Below are positions 1 through 11,161 of a stretch of 64,000 bases of DNA, in pieces. The position numbers and the translations under genes are program-made. The number at the start of each line of letters is the position of its first letter. The first letter of the stretch is position 1. A model generated the notes under the pieces. The model was not told where the DNA came from. It did not search any database and was given only the letters and a program-made list of their open reading frames with translations. Source of the stretch: Paragyromitra xinjiangensis (Eukaryota; Ascomycota; Pezizomycetes; Pezizales; Discinaceae); the NCBI GenBank assembly GCA_038503065.1, contig JBCAMK010000017.1, forward strand, positions 62,001-126,000. The letters are read 5' to 3'.

Positions 1-31
1 CATAAAGCAAGTTATATAACCAAGATAAAAT

Positions 32-2088
32 TCACAGACTAGGAATTCTCCCTAGAAGATACTCCAGTTGCCTATAGGCAGCACCGGGTTGGAATTGTGG
101 AATCTACAGGACGGGCAATATCATAATTAGCGATGATGACCACTAGCAAGAACATGAAAATCAAAACTTACCATATGACCGCTGAGCTCAACCTCGACAT
201 AGCTGTTACCATACTGTCAGTCTAGGAATCATCCCCGAGGCTAAGACTTGGACTTACGTGAGTTTACGTTCCGTATGGGTGACTCCCATAACGCCTTGAT
301 TTTCGAACGGGACAACAAATGGCTCTACAGGAGGCTTTTGGAAGCCCTGTTGACCACCCCATGTCATATTTTGAATTGCCAACCTATGAAGATAAGTTTT
401 TTATAATACTTAAGAGAGTGTAGCAAGCGGGTGAGGTCTTACAAAGTGCCGTTTGTCATCAAGATAAAGTCCAATAAACCATGGCCAATTATTGTGCGAT
501 CATTCTTTTCGATTGCCCGCGGCAAAACTGACCAAGTGCTTGGGTCACTCTTGTCAAGACCGCCAACAAAGACATCATCGCTAGAGCACTCCTCCCACTC
601 CATGTGTGGGGCATTGATAACCTTTTGGACATCGGTACGGTTAAAGTATATATCTGCGCCCTTAGGCGTATAAGCAAATGAGCCCGGGAAACCGAGGACG
701 TCCCACAGCAAGGGGCAAGTCGTTGTAATCTCATATACACTGAAGCAGGGGTTTTTCAAGAGCACAGCGCTGTTTAAACCGTCAGCTTGTACGCAACATG
801 TAGCCTTACTGATAGAAAGTTGTGGATAAATACTTAAAAACCAATGTCCATACGTCGCATTCGGCGCTGGTATTGAGCTGTGGCGGTGTTGGAAAGGGAC
901 CCTTTGGTGGATAGGCCAAGTTCTCTTCTAAGTAGCTTGTGTATCCACAACTGGCAGCCTTTTCATGAAGAGTATTCATGGTGGTATTGTCAAGTGCGAA
1001 CAGTTCCGCCCAGTAATCGACGTAGGATGCTACAGGAATCTGTTGACCTACGACATCGGAAGTGAGGACGGGGTCATAAATCATTAATCCTCTCGCATCA
1101 AAGTATTTCTTATCATTCCTTGCGTGCATCGCGTCGGCGATATATGGCACATAAGCCCCGGCATAGGATTCACCGGTCACGTATATCTTTTTATTCTCGA
1201 GTCCAAATGTGGTAATAAAGTTCTCAAAGAAGCCGAGAAATTGCTCAGCGACATCCTCTTCCGAAGTAGCACTCGGCGTTCCCTGAGAGAAGCCGGTACC
1301 GACAGGTTGCTCGACCCTGGCGAACATCAATATAATACTCGCAAACTTCCCACGGGAGACCGAACCATATCATATTCGTGAGGCTGTTCCACTTGTATGG
1401 ATTAGGAACTGGTCTATAAGTTCCCCACTGCCTGTTTCTACTTGTCAGTAGACTCACAAAGCATCTAAGGTTCCAAATACCCACCACAAGAAAGGACCAT
1501 TTTCCTGCAAGAGTCCCTCAAGACTGCCTTCATATAAGTTAATATTCGTGACCACACAGTCGCCAACCCAAACGCATGACAAACTCACTACATCTGTTCG
1601 CATCGTGCATGTTAGTATTCCATTCCGGAATCGTCATAGATCGCAAACACATACCCAGGCCCTCCGTTCAGCCAGATGACGACTTCATCCTTAATATCTC
1701 CCGTGGTGGGAAAGAACCAAAACCATAGTTTGCGGCTCTCGTTCTTTTTCTTCGAGATGGGTAGAAGCCCGGCGTAAGATTCTCCAACGTTGAAATCGAC
1801 ATCAGGAATAGCTGTCCCATTGATCCAAAACGCTACCAGCCCAGAGGGCTTTATTAGCAACAAAGTTTTTTAACCTCAAAGAATGAGAAACATACGCGCA
1901 GTCCTCCTGTTGTAGTACTCAAAATTCTTGAACAGGTCATTATGCGGGTGCTCTCGCTTGCCTAGGTGGGCGTTGTTGCTGTTGGGCAATCCCCGCTTGA
2001 CAATGTCCATCGGGCCGCGGTGGGCCGCAGAAACGATTGGAATACATGCTACTAAGGAGAGCAGAGCGGTTGAGAATTTCTGCAACAT
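32..2088 (-). CDS. Secreted serine carboxypeptidase (peptidase family S10)
   Basis: Ten exons give 507 aa: 2088-1896, 1832-1655, 1593-1589, 1527-1485, 1431-1366, 1316-834, 769-443, 383-258, 202-172 and 103-32; every phase closes. The start precedes a hydrophobic signal peptide ([12 protein letters not shown]...VSA). Family hallmarks follow in order: [30 protein letters not shown], the nucleophile motif [14 protein letters not shown] (Ser about 212), [21 protein letters not shown] (likely catalytic Asp about 423) and SGHMIPQ (His about 483). Length and the full Ser-Asp-His set suggest an active exopeptidase that removes C-terminal residues in the secretory pathway, vacuole or outside the cell. 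The third exon is only 5 nt and restores the oxyanion-region motif GPGCSS. Stop TGA lies at 34-32. Substrate specificity cannot be read from the sequence. Confidence 0.93.
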
Positions 2089-3519
2089 TCTTTGAACTTG
2101 ATAGGACCGTCTCTGCAGTGCACGAGTGTGCAATCCCTAGAGAAGGACAACCGTGATATATAGTCGCATGGCTGAACGAACAGCACAACAATGCAGACCT
2201 TTACTTTCTTAGGAAGCAATTCTCGGCAGATAACGACTATCATGTGTTTCTGTGAGAATACTATCCAGGAAGGTGCCAGCCTCGGAAGCCTACATACTAG
2301 CTACGATGAGAAGGGAATCACATACCGGCACACGACAGTGCATTTCTTTCTACGGCTATGCTGTTTGTAAAGTAATTTACCTATGATAGGCGAGAGCTTT
2401 CAACGTCACAGGCGGATGAGACCGAGATGTCGAAGTTGTTTGTTTGGTGCTCCACCTACCACTTTTGATGACATTACCTCGATCAGTACCGATGCGCCGG
2501 CCAGCTGCCGTTTTCGATATCAACGCCGCGATATTTAGAAGTACAGGTACAATGGACCGGCGATATCTGCCGCAGCTATATGTACCGCGCCCATGATTTT
2601 TTACGATATGATACCAAACCGCACTTACCTAACTGATTTTACTACTTGCTGCCTGTGAACGCTAATGCAGAGTACGGATAGATCGGTTAGTACTACGGCA
2701 CGCCCGGTACCAGTTGAGCACATAAGTACTCTATGCATACCAAATAAACTACATGCACGTAGAGTACTTCCGTCAACCATCCCAGGGAATTGATCGATAT
2801 GCAAGATAAACAGATATCCGGTCTAGTATCCTCTCGCATCCTAATCGAAAACCCCAAACCCGGGAGCTCGGGATAGGTCTGCCAAGCGATGGTAGATACA
2901 TGCAGTTAATCTTTGGTTTCAGGTAATCAAAAAATGCTTGGCGGTACCTGGATTTTTGCGATGGAAATTAAGACCGTTTGCTAAAACCGGGTTTGCGATA
3001 TTATCTTTTAGATGAAACCACTATTGCCAGGGTTAGGGTTTCTTGGCCTTCTGCTGGTTAGAAGCACTATGTTGGGAATCGCATCTCCACCAAAGTAATA
3101 ACTTTCTTATCTTTGCACACTTCTACGTTGAGCCTCATGGCCTTTTTTGCTCAAGTAAAACTACTTGACGGAAATTATAGTATTCGAAACCCTAACCCAC
3201 AACTAGCAGTGCCCTCTGGTACTCGTGTAGCTGGCACATGGGAGATTTGTTAAGACTATATAATACATGTCACAGTATAAGGTAGTACTGGCACAGGAGC
3301 CAGGAGAGCATTACCCGGCCTCGACTGGAGCATATAGAGGAGGGTAATCCCCACTCTGGTTGATAGAAACCATGGCGCACAGCCTCTGTATACAGACAAC
3401 TATCGTGAGATTTCGCTGCCCGAATCTAACCCGAACCCCCTAGACCATACAGAAGGTGAGTCTCCCTGTATTCCTACGGCCGGCGAGAAGTAACACCGAC
3501 GCATTAATATACAGACACA
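2089..3519. other. Intergenic spacer with small inverted repeats
   Basis: No convincing gene. It carries a short hairpin (arms 2724-2738 and 2753-2769, sharing AAGTACTCTA and TGCAT) and two facing copies of GGGTTAGGGTTTC near 3032 and 3187, about 160 bp apart. The left half also serves as the 5' flank of the carboxypeptidase gene. Confidence 0.5.
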
Positions 3520-4238
3520 ATGGGTGACGACAACACCACCGAGCAGCAAACGAAGAAGAGAAAGTCCAAGTGGTACGTGCCGTATTCCGAGATGAGTCTT
3601 TTAGAAGCGGAAGATAGATTAGGCATCGCGTTAGCATTACGCGGCACTCCGGTAAAAACAATGTTGGAAGGCAAGTTTATTAATGCAGGAAAGGAAGACA
3701 TCTTGCAGGTTAAGGAGAAGGTTTATGATGGCCTAGTGGGACAACTCGAAATTGAGGGATACCCTACCGAGGCGGATCCCGACTTCAAGGAAGCAAATAT
3801 CACCGATCTAGTGATTTTCATCATGCATCCCATACTGCGTTATTTCAGACAGCAGACTGGACGAGACCTACGTTTACATAGAGAAAAAGAGGAATTCGTT
3901 GTTATGGATTCTGTTTCTCTGAGGGAAAAAAGCTTTGTCTTGGTAGTAGAAGCGAAAAAGGTTTCCCTTGGGAGGCAAGGAAGCAGTGTTTCCTCTCATT
4001 GAAGGACATGAGAGATAATAACGGTGGAGGTTCAGTGTATGGGTTTATCACTACGGGCGACAGTTGGCGCATGGTGAGCTACGATGGGACGTTTCAGATG
4101 AGTGAGAAAATGGATGTATTATTTGATACGGTGGACAACGACAAAGAGATGTAGATGAAGGATTACTCCATCCTGGTTGATTGCATGTGCGCCGCGCTGA
4201 GCCATGGAGGGGGCACCACAGTTAGTGATAATAAATAA
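3520..4238 (+). pseudogene. Decayed gene with PD-(D/E)XK-like core (frameshift and nonsense)
   Basis: The open frame starts at 3520 (MGDDNTTEQQTKKRKSKWYV) and reads about 150 codons into FVLVVEAKKVSLG near 3975. Past a run of three Gs the conserved-looking sequence continues one frame over (RKQCFLSLKDMRDNNGGGSVYG, then TTGDSWRMVSYDGTFQMSEK), as if one G had been lost. That frame meets TAG at 4152 and continues with MKDYSILVDCMCAALSHGG up to 4238. The combination DLVIF followed by VVEAKK resembles the acidic-then-ExK core of PD-(D/E)XK nuclease folds; that is my inference and no family was confirmed. Two separate lesions favour a pseudogene over one sequencing error, though both could be errors. 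I do not recognise the parent family by name. Confidence 0.6.
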
Positions 4239-4981
4239 TGTTTGCCAAGACAATGCCAAATGATAAGATGAGAGAATCCAATCTAATCTATAGCCCTCTT
4301 GGATGCCCGTCACATGTGCTCGAGTGCCTGCCTCTCACAAATCTTCGTCCTGAAGTCACGCCTCAGCTTTATAACATTGACCTGAAACAAAGAGGATAGC
4401 CACAACGAATGGAGATTACACAGTCCTTATGAAGATAATCTCGATGAATGCTATGGACATCTTAGGTGACTCTTGCTTTTCTTTTCAAGACGGAACCGAA
4501 AATCGAACCTGACAAGGCAAGCTAGCTTGGGATCATAGGTTCTAACAGACACCAGAAATGAAAAGGGAAAATAAGATAAGATATTTTCGAGGTTTGACTC
4601 GTTTGGACCGTCAACTTCTCGTTTCAAGAATAGCTACTAGTACTCCGTTCACAGTCCATAGGCACAGTGAGTATTTTGTGGAACGGTCCCACTTGGTGCA
4701 TATGCACACATGCCATGTGTTCTATCAAGTTGGGACAACTTCGGTGTCTTCTTGATAACCCTAGATTTTCGTTAAAAAGGATATGACCATAGTATTATTA
4801 TCTCTTCCTTATACTACGCCCTTCAACCCATAGAAAACAGCCAGCACTAGGAACCCAGAGTAGAGCCCACAAAACAAAAATAAACGACCACAGAGTATTA
4901 GATTCTCAGTCAACGGTGGCTGCCAAAATCATTAGCCAGCTGTGGTGCCATAGTAGCACCCTTTCCTTCGCGGCACAAGCA
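4239..4981. other. Intergenic spacer
   Basis: Short open frames only, none with coding character. I see no repeat or RNA gene. Confidence 0.4.
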
Positions 4982-5593
4982 ATGCTTTCTAACCCAGACA
5001 CGGACCGAGAGTATGACGAAAACTTGGAAGTTTCAGAATTTTCTGACTATGAAAGTGGGGATGAAAGTGAAAACGGAGATGATGAACCCCCTTACAATGA
5101 AGACTGGGATGCTCCACCATCAGAAACGCCATCAGATAACGAGGATGAAAGCATTCCCGACGGGATGGAGTGCGTGATCTGCGGTGGATGCCGTCAGATA
5201 ACCGTCCAATTTGCCTCTTGCTCCCACGGGACATGCAATACCTGCTTAAAAGGCATCTATCGCAGTAGGAGGAGGGGTGATGATCATTTCCCTACCTGGT
5301 TCCCTTGCCATATCTGTAGGGCCGAGATTAGGTATGTTGGTGAGATATCACAGCAAGAGGACTTTTGTGATTCTGCGGTGCGATGTGAGATGCATGGGGA
5401 AGTGATGTGCACTATTTGGAATTGGGTGCCAGTGAGGAGATGGATGGCGAAAAAGTCAAGGACAGTTGTGGTAGGGTTGATGAAGAGGGCAATGCGGGTG
5501 TGGTGCACTCCAAGCAGTGATAGTTCGAGTGATATATCAATGTCGGATGACACCCCAAGCATATACGTGGAGGGAAGACTGGGTACCACATAG
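4982..5593 (+). CDS. RING-HC finger protein, putative E3 ubiquitin ligase
   Basis: Single exon, 203 aa, beginning at the first ATG of the frame (upstream codons lack one). Residues 1-62 are strongly acidic and Ser/Glu-rich, probably disordered. A RING-HC pattern follows: C64-x2-C67, C80-x-H82-x2-C85-x2-C88, C109-x2-C112, spacing typical of C3HC4 fingers that bind two zinc ions and recruit E2 enzymes. The C-terminal 90 residues are unlike anything I recognise and end in a Ser/Asp-rich tail. No membrane segment is visible. The substrate is unknown. The stop lies in a plausible place, but an intron in the C-terminal half cannot be excluded. Confidence 0.65.
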   Translation: MLSNPDTDREYDENLEVSEFSDYESGDESENGDDEPPYNEDWDAPPSETPSDNEDESIPDGMECVICGGCRQITVQFASCSHGTCNTCLKGIYRSRRRGDDHFPTWFPCHICRAEIRYVGEISQQEDFCDSAVRCEMHGEVMCTIWNWVPVRRWMAKKSRTVVVGLMKRAMRVWCTPSSDSSSDISMSDDTPSIYVEGRLGTT

Positions 5594-7051
5594 TTAAGCG
5601 ATAGTTAGAATCGTCATGGATGTCAGCTCGCTCCGAGTTAGCCAGTTGGGTAATTGAATATATCGCGAGTGAATCGGTAGATGCGTTTCGTTAAACAAGA
5701 TCCTGACACCTATTGGCTCAAACAGGATTCGAGAACTGGTGGGATGTCATGCCAGCGTACGATAGAAACCGCGACTGGGATCAAATATCTGTGTTAGAGA
5801 CGTATTTTAGACCAATGGGACCAAACATACGCCACGACCACAAAGCACCGATGATAGCCAGATATAAGCCTGCAGGGTCGAGCGGGCCGCCGATTCTCCC
5901 AGGGATGGAGGATGTTCGGAAGTTGGGACTTGCTTACCTAAGTCACAAAACAAGTTTATCTTAGCAGCCAGCTTAACATGAAGAGCTCAGATGAGAGGAG
6001 CAACCAACACCTGAAACTTGCTAGTAGAGTATTGGATTCGGCTGAGCTTCTTATTGGGTAGGAGTTTGTTACCCTACCACATTTAACTACATCTATACCT
6101 TGCCACTCAAGCTCGTGCTTTTGGGAGCCTAGAGATAACGCTGCTTGATTGATCTTGGTATTTGAGTTTCTCTGGATGCAACCTCGAGCTAAACTTGTTT
6201 ATTGCGGTTGCCGCGCATATGATTTCTCTTGTTGGAAACATGATTCGTCAATGAGGTTTACCAAATATCGCAGCGGGGTTGATCTGCAAATTGAATCTCA
6301 AAACTCAACATCCTCCAGTGTTTGCGATGATATATTTAGTGCTCACAGGTGTATGACGAGCGCTCATCTCCTCCGTCTATTCCATTAAGATACGGTGTAT
6401 CTCCCAAACCGAGTGGAAATCGGAAGAACTTTGAAAGGGTTGATGATTTTATGAAATCCTTCAGTAGCCAAAAGAAACCAAAACTTTGACTTTCATCCTC
6501 AACCCTCTGGGGGGTTCGTTGATGGTCGTTAGTTGCGTTACGATCAGTTTATGTGGTAGTACGGTCGCAACAGTATAAGAAACACTTCATGAGCAACCAA
6601 AACCCAACAAGCCCTGCGAACTCTTTGGCCTCGAGCCCACCAAATTGAAACTTTTAGAACACGCTCTCAATGTTAAAGCAGCACCCCCCGAAACAGCCGT
6701 CAACATGCGCTCAATAGACGTCATTATTATAATACAAACTGGGTAGCAATCTGAGACAGTACTTGATTCAACCAACCACAGGGCACAATTTCTCGCAAAT
6801 ACTGTTGCCAAGAAGGTCAGTGTCCACGCGTAATATAGGCACGTAGATTCGAAGTCTATCGGCAATGACGCATCGGCCGATGGTTGGCTGACGCCATGGT
6901 GGAGGGCAGCAAGATTTGCATTGGCACACGGCTCTCCCTTTTCGTCTCAATTATATGTATAAGATAGCTATCGCGTTCCAGCGCTACATGCACAATCCTG
7001 CACTCAGCTATGCCTAAACCCTCCCCAATTCTCACTCCCCCGCCCGAGAAA
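5594..7051. other. Intergenic region with a coding-like relic
   Basis: A frame at 5713-5964 (contains FENWWDVMPAYDRNRDWDQI) has coding-like composition but no ATG at its start and no neighbouring exons, so it may be a gene remnant. The rest holds only short frames. Confidence 0.3.
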
Positions 7052-7818
7052 ATGCATCTTTCTGAGATTACTGCCACAGAAAGAGGCGCTCTGGAGGTGG
7101 GTGTTTGTAAAGCTTCTCACTCTGAGTTCGCTCTGTAAGTTGACATTCTACGCATCGCAATGTTTCATAACTGACATGTGGGAATAGGCTCCTCACGAAC
7201 ATAGTGGTTCTTTATGTCGGCGAAGACCGCACTACATACTACGCCCACGAAGACGCCCTCTGCAAGTTACCATTTTTCCGGGCCGCTCTCCAAGGGCAGT
7301 TTAAGGAGGCTTCCGAGAAAGCCATCAATTTGCCTGAAGATGACCCAGAGGCAATCTCCGCCCTCGTTCAATGGCTATATACCGAAAGGTATACATACGA
7401 AGGAAACAAGCTTCATGAGACAACTCTAGAGATCCGAGCAGCACCAAAAGAGCCGTCGCCCAATCTCCTTGAAGGGCTATTTCATCTAGAAGTTTATATC
7501 ACAGCTTCCAAGTATGACTGCAAGTCGCTTCTTACGGAAGCAAAGAAAAAACTATACGAAGCGCAAGATAAAATGGATGCTTTAGACATGTTTCGTCTTT
7601 ATAAGGCCGAGACTACTGCCCATAGCCCAAGTTTGCTCCTTCCATTTGTGCAACCGAAGCCTCCTTCGCTACGTCAGTATTCTCAAAGAGTAAGGAAGTG
7701 GGTTGATAAACTCTTCGACGAACACCATGAAGAGATGCAACGTTCTATCTTGAAATACCCTCAGTTAGGTCTTGATTTGTTGCAAATGTGTACGATTGAT
7801 TCCTCGGCAGAGCGATAG
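7052..7818 (+). CDS. BTB/POZ domain protein
   Basis: Two exons (7052-7134 and 7188-7818) joined by a 53-nt intron give 237 aa. The N-terminal half is a BTB fold: VVLYVGEDRTTYYAHEDALC, the 'H-x-x-x-L...PFF' core where BTB domains keep their dimer interface, then INLPEDDPEAISALVQWLYT. The middle matches the typical LEVYITASKYDCKSL helix. This short fungal BTB-only class has no DNA-binding or Kelch domain. Members are thought to be adaptors, for example for cullin-3 ligases, but no partner is encoded here. Splicing is supported because exon 1 supplies the start and flows into LLLTNIVVLYVG in phase. Confidence 0.8.
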
Positions 7819-9034
7819 GCCTACTTGGAGCATACGCATCCTTTCTTGTTTTCATTCTTACATCGGTGTATAACGTTAACCTGTCTGGCTACGAATTTTT
7901 TTCAAGTGTACTTTATTAAGAAGGGCTCCAATTTCTTTTTGGCGTTTTATGTATAGGCTTTTTAGTTAATTTATGGATGTATTACAGATTTCCTAAATAA
8001 ATTTTTTAGATGACATAAGGCAGCCCCGCAGTTTGGGATAGACCAATAGTTAAAATGCATTTCACAGTACTAGCGTTAACCACCATAACACAGGTATTAT
8101 TACGATATCTTACTTACTACCCACCCTGAATTGGCCTAATAGCATAAGTTCTTGGGCCCGCTGCGATTATTTGCATTCTTTCTTGTACGGGATGTCTCAT
8201 AACAGAATTACCGATCCATGGCCATGCAGGTGCGACCCCACCCAAGACCGACCACTACCAGGCCATAGAACCCCTCCCACACGCATCCTCATCCCTAGTC
8301 TGTAGGTTTCTCAGAGGCCATGTGAGCGAATCCAGGCACCCGGTTACTACCATCAGTGGTTCGGGATATCATTGCTGCATGGCCTCGCATTCTGGTCTTT
8401 AGTTAAGCTCAGACCACTATTCGACTCCTCGAAAAGCTGGCAACTCCGCAGCTGACCTCCAACATCACTCTCTCAGATCACGTTGTAGATTTTGGAAAAT
8501 TTTATCCTTTACTTTCACACATTCTATCTCCTCCCACTCCTCCCCGCACACGCCATCATCCATTAGACAGCTATAGACCTCCCCCGCCCACCCTAGCTTT
8601 ACTCCTAGGACTTAGCTCACCTACGGTGATTTGGCCTACAAATTGACAAGCCCTAGTGACATTCACAGCTAGGATATCAAAAGCCGCCATACTCAAAAAT
8701 AAGGTAGCTTCCAATGATAATTTAGCGTACGTGACCATTTTTATTAATGGGATGCCAGAGTTAGGCGAGTGATAGAAGGTAATCCCGAGACACGGCAAGC
8801 GTTAAAGGAAAAAACACCCATAAACAATACTCAATTCGCCTATTAACTGTAGTGTCTCTAGTCATGTGCACTACATCCTCACACACCCAGGCCCTCGTAC
8901 GGGGGCTTAATTACAAATCCGATAAACCAACTGCGTGAAGCAAACCGTGCGAGTAAAGCCCTTCCCAACCACGAACTGTAAGAACGTGATCCAACCGTCT
9001 TCAACTTTGTTTTGTGAAAGCCTAACCTTCGTAG
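7819..9034. other. Convergent intergenic spacer
   Basis: Space between two convergent genes; AT-rich 3' flanks and short frames only. Nothing further seen. Confidence 0.4.
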
Positions 9035-11161
9035 TCACTGTTTTCCGATACGAGTACGACGATGGTGCTTCAAGATTTGTTGGCGGAACGGAATTGCTCC
9101 CCCTATCGTCGGGTTAGTATGACTTCTATTCTGGTTTCGCATCTCGTTTGGTCCACTAATTTGTGTCATTGGCGCAGACATCGTTCGACGTGTCTTGGAA
9201 ACTTGTTTTGTTTGTACCACCACTTCCCCGAATGGCTTGTCGGATCCAGACCAGCACCGAGCATCTTGTAACTGAAATTCTTGATTGCTTTCTAGAGGGT
9301 ATATCTGATTGTCTAGAATGTTGTGCTCTAAAGTGGGCAGCTTTTGGTCGCATGGGATATCATTTATGCCGTTTGATTCTCCTAAAGGTATTATATTCCC
9401 TTTCGGGACGAAAGGAGCAGCAGAACCTTTAAGACGTGAGTCAGCTGATTTCTTTTTTTTGTTTTCGTCACTTTTCTTATGGGCACCAGAGCTTCCCCGG
9501 CTGAGACAAAGTTTTGAGCCCCCCACGGAATTTTCTTTATCGTCGAATTGCCGATTACCCCCTAGATCTTCCACATGAGTGGGTAGTCCATCCTCTTGTG
9601 ATGGAAGCACCTCTTCTGTTAGTAGTAAGGTTTCTCCCACACCAACGGCTGAAGTTTCAGCAGGCCTCTCCTCCACAATCTCAGCCGCTTGTTCGCTGCT
9701 ACACAGCTCTAGCAACTTCTCGACAACACTCCAATCCTTCATGAGGTTCCCTTCCATACAAGCCTTATTAATAACTCTCACCAATAAGTCTTCTCCAGCT
9801 AGCTTCGAGAAACTCACGCCATTGAGTAAATGTTCCAGTCTGCTGAATGTAACAGAATTATCAAAATCCTCCATTACGACCTTAGTTGCATGTTCCATGA
9901 GCGGTTCAATTAGCTCATCATTCCACCGGTCTGAGTCCTTCGTCATCAATGTATACTGCTTGAACTTCCAAAGTCTCACAAACAGTTCAATAGCATCCTC
10001 CCCTCTCTCGTATTTTTTTTCATCGTCCAAACAATTCTCCCAATCGATCTCGATTATCTTTTCAATGATAAGGGGGATGACTTTTGTCTTATAGAGCAAA
10101 GGCCATTTCCACAGATGATGGATATTTTCATATCGAGCAAGCCAGGAAATTCCTGTATTAAACATCCACTCGTCCGTAATATCGTTGCAGTGGATTGCTT
10201 CAATAATGTAAGGGATTATCTCAGCACATCCACCCCCTACGCACTGAAATTGGTGTGCCAGCCTGTAGAGTTGGAAGTGAGCCCAGTTTTCGAGCTCATG
10301 AGCCAAGAGGAAATTCGCAGCCTTAGCAATCTCAAGTAGTCCATATTCAATTCCTTCAGCGGGAAGGCGCTTTTCGGCCCGGAATTCACTACAGTGCGAG
10401 TTCTTCTTAAGACGGGAGTCACGGATAGTTGGCTCCGCTATGTAATCCTGGAGGTTTGGATCAAGGCTGAAAATTATCGAAGGGATTCCACAGTAGACAT
10501 ACATTGCAATTGACCAGAGTGAAAATTCTGTGAATACCATTCTAGACAAGTTTGAAGTTTTCGGAGCAACATCCTTTAAATTTAATCCAGCATGCGTTTT
10601 CAGTTGATAGTAAGTGATCCTAGCATCTAGCAGGAACCGGTGAACTTTTAGCGAAAAACTCGAAGGCTCGTCGATTAATTCCCTGCCAGTTTCCCGTAGG
10701 TGGATCTCAAAATCCGGGAGCATTGAGGCGGGCAGAGTTGATATCACCTGACTTGTATCCATTTCCATGTGCTGGCGTTCTGTGTCAAGACGGAAGCGCA
10801 CTTCATCACCACCTATAGCTTTCCAAAGCAACGACAGGCTTTCTATCGTATAACAGGAATTCATCACTTCTTCAAACTCAAGTCTTTTCTCCTCAAAAAC
10901 GAACAACATCCTCACAATGACACCGCGATCGTTTATGGTCGTTCCAGCTTCGGTGCCAAAAGCAGTCGGTAGTTGATTATGAGCTGTGACATAGAAGAGA
11001 GGGGAGTGTGCCCAGATAGAGGTTTGATCAGACAAAATGAAGACAATATCACCATCGTCACAGGCTTTCTTCCGAAGCCGGTTAAGATCGACATTCAACT
11101 CATGTTGGAGGTCGTATTGAAAGACAGATTCTGCAGCCAGAGACAGTGGAGAAGAACGCAT
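9035..11161 (-). CDS. Large BTB-like protein of unknown function
   Basis: One uninterrupted frame of 708 aa, starting at the first ATG (11161; upstream in-frame codons lack ATG). Residues from about 35 include DGDIVFILSDQTSIWAHSPL, which fits the opening strand and helix of a BTB/POZ fold. A second segment, SLKVHRFLLDARITYYQLKT, resembles another BTB-type beginning. The middle is helical with many Trp and Glu residues (IIEKIIEIDWENCLDDEKK). The last 200 residues are polar and low in hydrophobics, with a basic KKSDENKKKKSADSRLK stretch that could act as a nuclear signal. No catalytic motif is seen. It lies tail-to-tail with another BTB gene, but the two proteins are not obviously duplicates. 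Function unknown. Confidence 0.7.
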   Translation of the reverse strand: MRSSPLSLAAESVFQYDLQHELNVDLNRLRKKACDDGDIVFILSDQTSIWAHSPLFYVTAHNQLPTAFGTEAGTTINDRGVIVRMLFVFEEKRLEFEEVMNSCYTIESLSLLWKAIGGDEVRFRLDTERQHMEMDTSQVISTLPASMLPDFEIHLRETGRELIDEPSSFSLKVHRFLLDARITYYQLKTHAGLNLKDVAPKTSNLSRMVFTEFSLWSIAMYVYCGIPSIIFSLDPNLQDYIAEPTIRDSRLKKNSHCSEFRAEKRLPAEGIEYGLLEIAKAANFLLAHELENWAHFQLYRLAHQFQCVGGGCAEIIPYIIEAIHCNDITDEWMFNTGISWLARYENIHHLWKWPLLYKTKVIPLIIEKIIEIDWENCLDDEKKYERGEDAIELFVRLWKFKQYTLMTKDSDRWNDELIEPLMEHATKVVMEDFDNSVTFSRLEHLLNGVSFSKLAGEDLLVRVINKACMEGNLMKDWSVVEKLLELCSSEQAAEIVEERPAETSAVGVGETLLLTEEVLPSQEDGLPTHVEDLGGNRQFDDKENSVGGSKLCLSRGSSGAHKKSDENKKKKSADSRLKGSAAPFVPKGNIIPLGESNGINDIPCDQKLPTLEHNILDNQIYPLESNQEFQLQDARCWSGSDKPFGEVVVQTKQVSKTRRTMSAPMTQISGPNEMRNQNRSHTNPTIGGAIPFRQQILKHHRRTRIGKQ

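Noticed and set aside
3520..4002. Intact 160-aa gene
   Set aside because: The last residues after VSLG are frame-shifted text; the true continuation is in the next frame, so it is called a pseudogene.
9579..10094. 171-codon plus-strand frame opposite the large BTB-like gene
   Set aside because: Ser-rich antisense shadow of a 708-aa frame.
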